DNA from: JAAYJR01 sp964563975
GTDB lineage: Bacteria > Bacteroidota > Bacteroidia > Bacteroidales > Prolixibacteraceae
DNA: 64,000 nt
Reading direction: 5' to 3'
Assembly (NCBI GenBank): GCA_964563975.1
Contig: CAZLZJ010000006.1
Coordinates: forward strand, 14,772 to 78,771
The first letter of the stretch is position 1, and each line of letters starts with the position of its first letter. Both the position numbers and the translations under genes were made by a program. Below the pieces are notes generated by a model. It was not told where the DNA came from and made no database searches. It was given only the letters and a program-made list of their open reading frames with translations. Below, in pieces: positions 61,518 through 64,000 of the stretch.

Positions 61518-62939
61518 ATGAGCAATAAAGATAAACTAACTCCGGCCAATCGAAGAAATTTTATAAAAACAGCTGCCGTAGCAGGTACCGGGCTTATGAT
61601 CCTTCCCCGCTGCACCATAGGCGGCAAAGGATTTATTCCTCCAAGTGACAAAGTTAATATAGCTCTTATAGGAGCCGGAGGAATTTCAATGCATCATTTA
61701 AATGAAATTTTCAAATATGACGATACTCAAATAATAAGCATTACAGATCCTGCCAATTACTGGGACAATAAAAAACTAAACAGACTTGAAGGTGGCCGGG
61801 CACCAAGAAAAAAGACGATTGAGGAACACTACTCACAAAAAACCCCAAACTACAAGATAACGGAGTATGAAGATTTCAGGGTTATGCTTGAAAAGGATAA
61901 AGCCATTGATGCAGTGATATGCTGCACACCTGACAATACTCATGCATATATCTCCATAATGTCTATGAGAGCGGGCAAGCATGTTTACTGCCAAAAACCG
62001 TTAACTCACAATATATGGGAAGCCCGCAAAATAAGTAAAGTAGCTGAGGAGACCGGGCTGGCTACCCAAATGGGCAACCAATTACATGCCCTCGATTCTA
62101 TGCGCCAAACTGTCAACTTGTTACGCTCAGATGTAATCGGAACGATATATGAGTCATACTCATGGGTCGGGGCAACAAGGTACAATAAACATCTGACCGG
62201 CTATCCGGCCAAATCAATGAAAGTGCCACGCGGATTTAACTGGGATCTTTGGCTTGGGCCAACACTTTTCCGACCCTATCATGAAGTTTACACTCCTTTT
62301 ACATGGCGTGATTTCTGGGTATTTGGAAATGGCTCTTTAGGCGATTTCGGATGTCACGACATGGATGCGGCAACCTGGGCTTTCAATCTGCAGGTACCTG
62401 AAAGTGTACAGATATTTCCTGCAGGCAATATGGGAAGCCCTGAGGTTACTCCTTATGGGGAAATAGGACATTTCTATTTCGGTGCCCGAAATGATCTGCC
62501 TCCATATAAGATTACATGGTATTCGGGTGGTCTTTTACCAGAATATCCGGAGCATCTTCCCCGTAATGTAAAGTTAAGTTCAAGAGGTGCAATTTATATA
62601 GGTGAAAAAGGTATAATACTTACTAACGGAGGAGCTTCCGGTAAACCTGAAATCTATCCTGAAAGTTTGCGCGAATCAGTTTCTGCTCCATCACAACCTG
62701 TTCCCCTCTCAAAAGGCCACCATCGTGAATGGATAGATGCCATCAAAGGAGGAGAAAAACCAATGTCAAATTTCGAATATGCTTCAAAGTTAACCGAAAT
62801 AACACAGTTAGGAGTACTGTCACTCCGTCTTGGTGGAAAAAAAATTGACTGGGATGCAGCAAATATGAAAGCCACAGGACTACCCGAAGCAGATGAAATA
62901 ATACGTGAACCGGTCAGACCGGGTTGGGAGATGATATAA
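61518..62939 (+). CDS. Gfo/Idh/MocA-family oxidoreductase, Tat-exported
   Basis: A 473-residue NAD(P)-dependent oxidoreductase with a twin-Arg leader (NRRNFIKTAAVAGTGLM). Rossmann segment VNIALIGAGGISMHHLNEIF, active-site VYCQKPLTHNIWEARKI (Gln in place of the Glu of EKP), and a C-terminal domain with LWLGPTLFRPYHEVYTPFTW, GDFGCHDMDAATWAF. This subfamily is very common in Bacteroidota and Planctomycetota and probably acts on glycosides or sugar acids outside the cytoplasm. It lies on the plus strand, convergent with the next gene, after the phosphoesterase. Confidence 0.82.
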   Translation: MSNKDKLTPANRRNFIKTAAVAGTGLMILPRCTIGGKGFIPPSDKVNIALIGAGGISMHHLNEIFKYDDTQIISITDPANYWDNKKLNRLEGGRAPRKKTIEEHYSQKTPNYKITEYEDFRVMLEKDKAIDAVICCTPDNTHAYISIMSMRAGKHVYCQKPLTHNIWEARKISKVAEETGLATQMGNQLHALDSMRQTVNLLRSDVIGTIYESYSWVGATRYNKHLTGYPAKSMKVPRGFNWDLWLGPTLFRPYHEVYTPFTWRDFWVFGNGSLGDFGCHDMDAATWAFNLQVPESVQIFPAGNMGSPEVTPYGEIGHFYFGARNDLPPYKITWYSGGLLPEYPEHLPRNVKLSSRGAIYIGEKGIILTNGGASGKPEIYPESLRESVSAPSQPVPLSKGHHREWIDAIKGGEKPMSNFEYASKLTEITQLGVLSLRLGGKKIDWDAANMKATGLPEADEIIREPVRPGWEMI

Positions 62940-62949
62940 TAACCGCCGG

Positions 62950-63825
62950 TTAAAACAAACGGACTTTATAAACCCTCATATTCGGAAAACTCAATTGCCC
63001 GGTGGGATTAAAAAAGCTTACGTGGTAAGTCCACCAACTCTTTTCCGGTACGGTATAAACAAACCGGCCTGCTTCATTTTGATTCAGGCTCTTGATATTT
63101 TCGGCATCAGGAAATTGATCAATCTTACTGAATTTCAAAGTATTTAGGTTAAACTCCCATACCCCGGAGTGTTCAGTAATAAAAAGTTTCTTCCCGTCAG
63201 GGGTTAGTTGTAAATCATGACCCCCTTCTCCCGGTATTTTCCACTCATTGTTCAATATCAGATTACCGCCATTTTGCAGTTTATATTCACGCAAGACATC
63301 ATACCCAAGGGCAAAAAGAGAATTTTTCTGCTCAACCCAAACCACTCCGTGAGCTGAATAGAGGCTATCAGTATATATAGGTTCTGAAGGTTTGGCCATA
63401 TCAAACAACATCAATCGGTTTCCGTTTGCTATTGTTGATGCGGCCGCAATAATTTTATTACCGGGCAACATTTCAATAGAATGTGCATTAGGTACATCGG
63501 CAAGGAAGGTCACCTTTTTATCTTTTAAGGTAACAATTGCCACAGCACCTGAGGATGATGAGATCATTAGCTGCTTACGATCCGGAGTAGGTTTGCAATC
63601 ATCTATTGAATTAAATCGTTTTGTACGGTACTCAAATGGCAGATCGTTGGCAATATGGGCATCCCAGCTCCAGACAATTTCCGGTATGGAATCACTGTTT
63701 TTCGGATATTCAACCATCAGCACTTTACTATCGCCGCAAACCAACAGGTAATTACCTGAAAACTGAGGGCTGTTCTCCCGGCTGCAAGAAAGAAAAAACA
63801 GAAGTATAATCAGCATGAAGTTCAA
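62950..63825 (-). CDS. Beta-propeller lipoprotein, DUF6528-like
   Basis: A 291-residue lipoprotein (leader MNFMLIILLFFLSC) with repeated propeller-type strands: GNYLLVCGDSKVLMVEYPKN, VWSWDAHIANDLPFEYRTKR, DDCKPTPDRKQLMISSSSGA, AHSIEMLPGNKIIAAASTIA and GGHDLQLTPDGKKLFITEHS. The segment around FNSIDDCKPTPDRK resembles DUF6528 proteins, which are of unknown function; I hold this name loosely. No partner gene is next to it; it is convergent with the Gfo/Idh gene. Confidence 0.65.
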   Translation of the reverse strand: MNFMLIILLFFLSCSRENSPQFSGNYLLVCGDSKVLMVEYPKNSDSIPEIVWSWDAHIANDLPFEYRTKRFNSIDDCKPTPDRKQLMISSSSGAVAIVTLKDKKVTFLADVPNAHSIEMLPGNKIIAAASTIANGNRLMLFDMAKPSEPIYTDSLYSAHGVVWVEQKNSLFALGYDVLREYKLQNGGNLILNNEWKIPGEGGHDLQLTPDGKKLFITEHSGVWEFNLNTLKFSKIDQFPDAENIKSLNQNEAGRFVYTVPEKSWWTYHVSFFNPTGQLSFPNMRVYKVRLF

Positions 63826-64000
63826 AGTATAAAAATAGTTAAAGCAAATTTAATCAAAATTGTAACAGTCGGGTGTTCTTCTTGTCATTTTTACATTAAT
63901 CCAATAAAATTAAAATAAAAAAATACTATATACCTATAATCATTTCCCTGCCATATAATTTCCAATACCAATAATAAATACTGATATAATAAGTAATATA

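Overview
This 64 kb window comes from the chromosome of a Bacteroidota bacterium, most likely an anaerobic or facultative member of the Bacteroidales/Marinilabiliales type. The evidence is internal: the Bacteroidota -33/-7 promoter form (TTG / TAnnTTTG), a gliding/type IX sorting C-terminal domain, several TonB-dependent receptors, a BtuG-type B12 protein, a DUF4290 gene beside murA, the carboxyspermidine route to spermidine, and a Bacteroidota-specific type VI secretion system (T6SS subtype iii). The DNA is AT-rich and gene density is high. No tRNA, rRNA, CRISPR array, transposase, integrase or phage structural module was seen.

Layout. 1-4.8 kb: murA (cut by the left edge), DUF4290, uvrD/pcrA and a PKD/CHU_C surface protein. 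4.8-8.3 kb: polyamine genes, an agmatinase-family gene divergent from carboxynorspermidine dehydrogenase and decarboxylase. 8.3-9.2 kb: a gene-free block with a strong promoter, about 500 nt of dense hairpins and a terminator; I read it as an unrecognised structured RNA followed by an orphan leader. 9.2-14 kb: TonB, an Omp85-type protein, DUF134, aroC and a SlyD-type FKBP. 14.2-30.7 kb: the T6SSiii locus in two convergent halves: tssH-B-C, two tssD (hcp), tssI (vgrG), PAAR, tssN and tssO on the plus strand; tssG-K-E-F and a five-PKD exported protein on the minus strand. 30.8-34.1 kb: a cobalamin riboswitch, a BtuB-like receptor and a BtuG-like lipoprotein, transcribed towards the minus-strand T6SS genes with no clear terminator between. 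34.1-38.3 kb: lgt and secA. 38.4-43.3 kb: an oxidoreductase, an alpha/beta hydrolase and a TonB receptor. 43.3-50.8 kb: a catabolic/aromatic cluster (VOR-type 2-oxoacid:ferredoxin oxidoreductase, Crp-family regulator, aminotransferase, prephenate dehydratase, ACT protein, phenylacetate-CoA ligase). 50.9-54.5 kb: a porin and nrfHA nitrite ammonification genes. 54.5-64 kb: rhamnose isomerase, DUF1080 and sugar-isomerase genes, DUF432-MscS, a barrel protein/phosphoesterase pair, a second Gfo/Idh oxidoreductase and a beta-propeller lipoprotein.

How the genes work together. The T6SS has sheath, tube, spike, baseplate, unfoldase and two of the Bacteroidota membrane-complex proteins, but no effector or immunity gene. 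TssP, TssQ and TssR were not recognised, so the PKD protein is a candidate envelope component. NrfHA gives respiratory nitrite ammonification, and VOR plus the acyl-CoA ligase give ferredoxin-linked 2-oxoacid/aryl-acid metabolism; both suit anaerobic life. Most likely novelties: the structured RNA at 8.45-8.97 kb, the riboswitch operon running into T6SS baseplate genes, and the PKD-repeat T6SS partner. Function assignments rest on motif recognition by eye; no database search was run.
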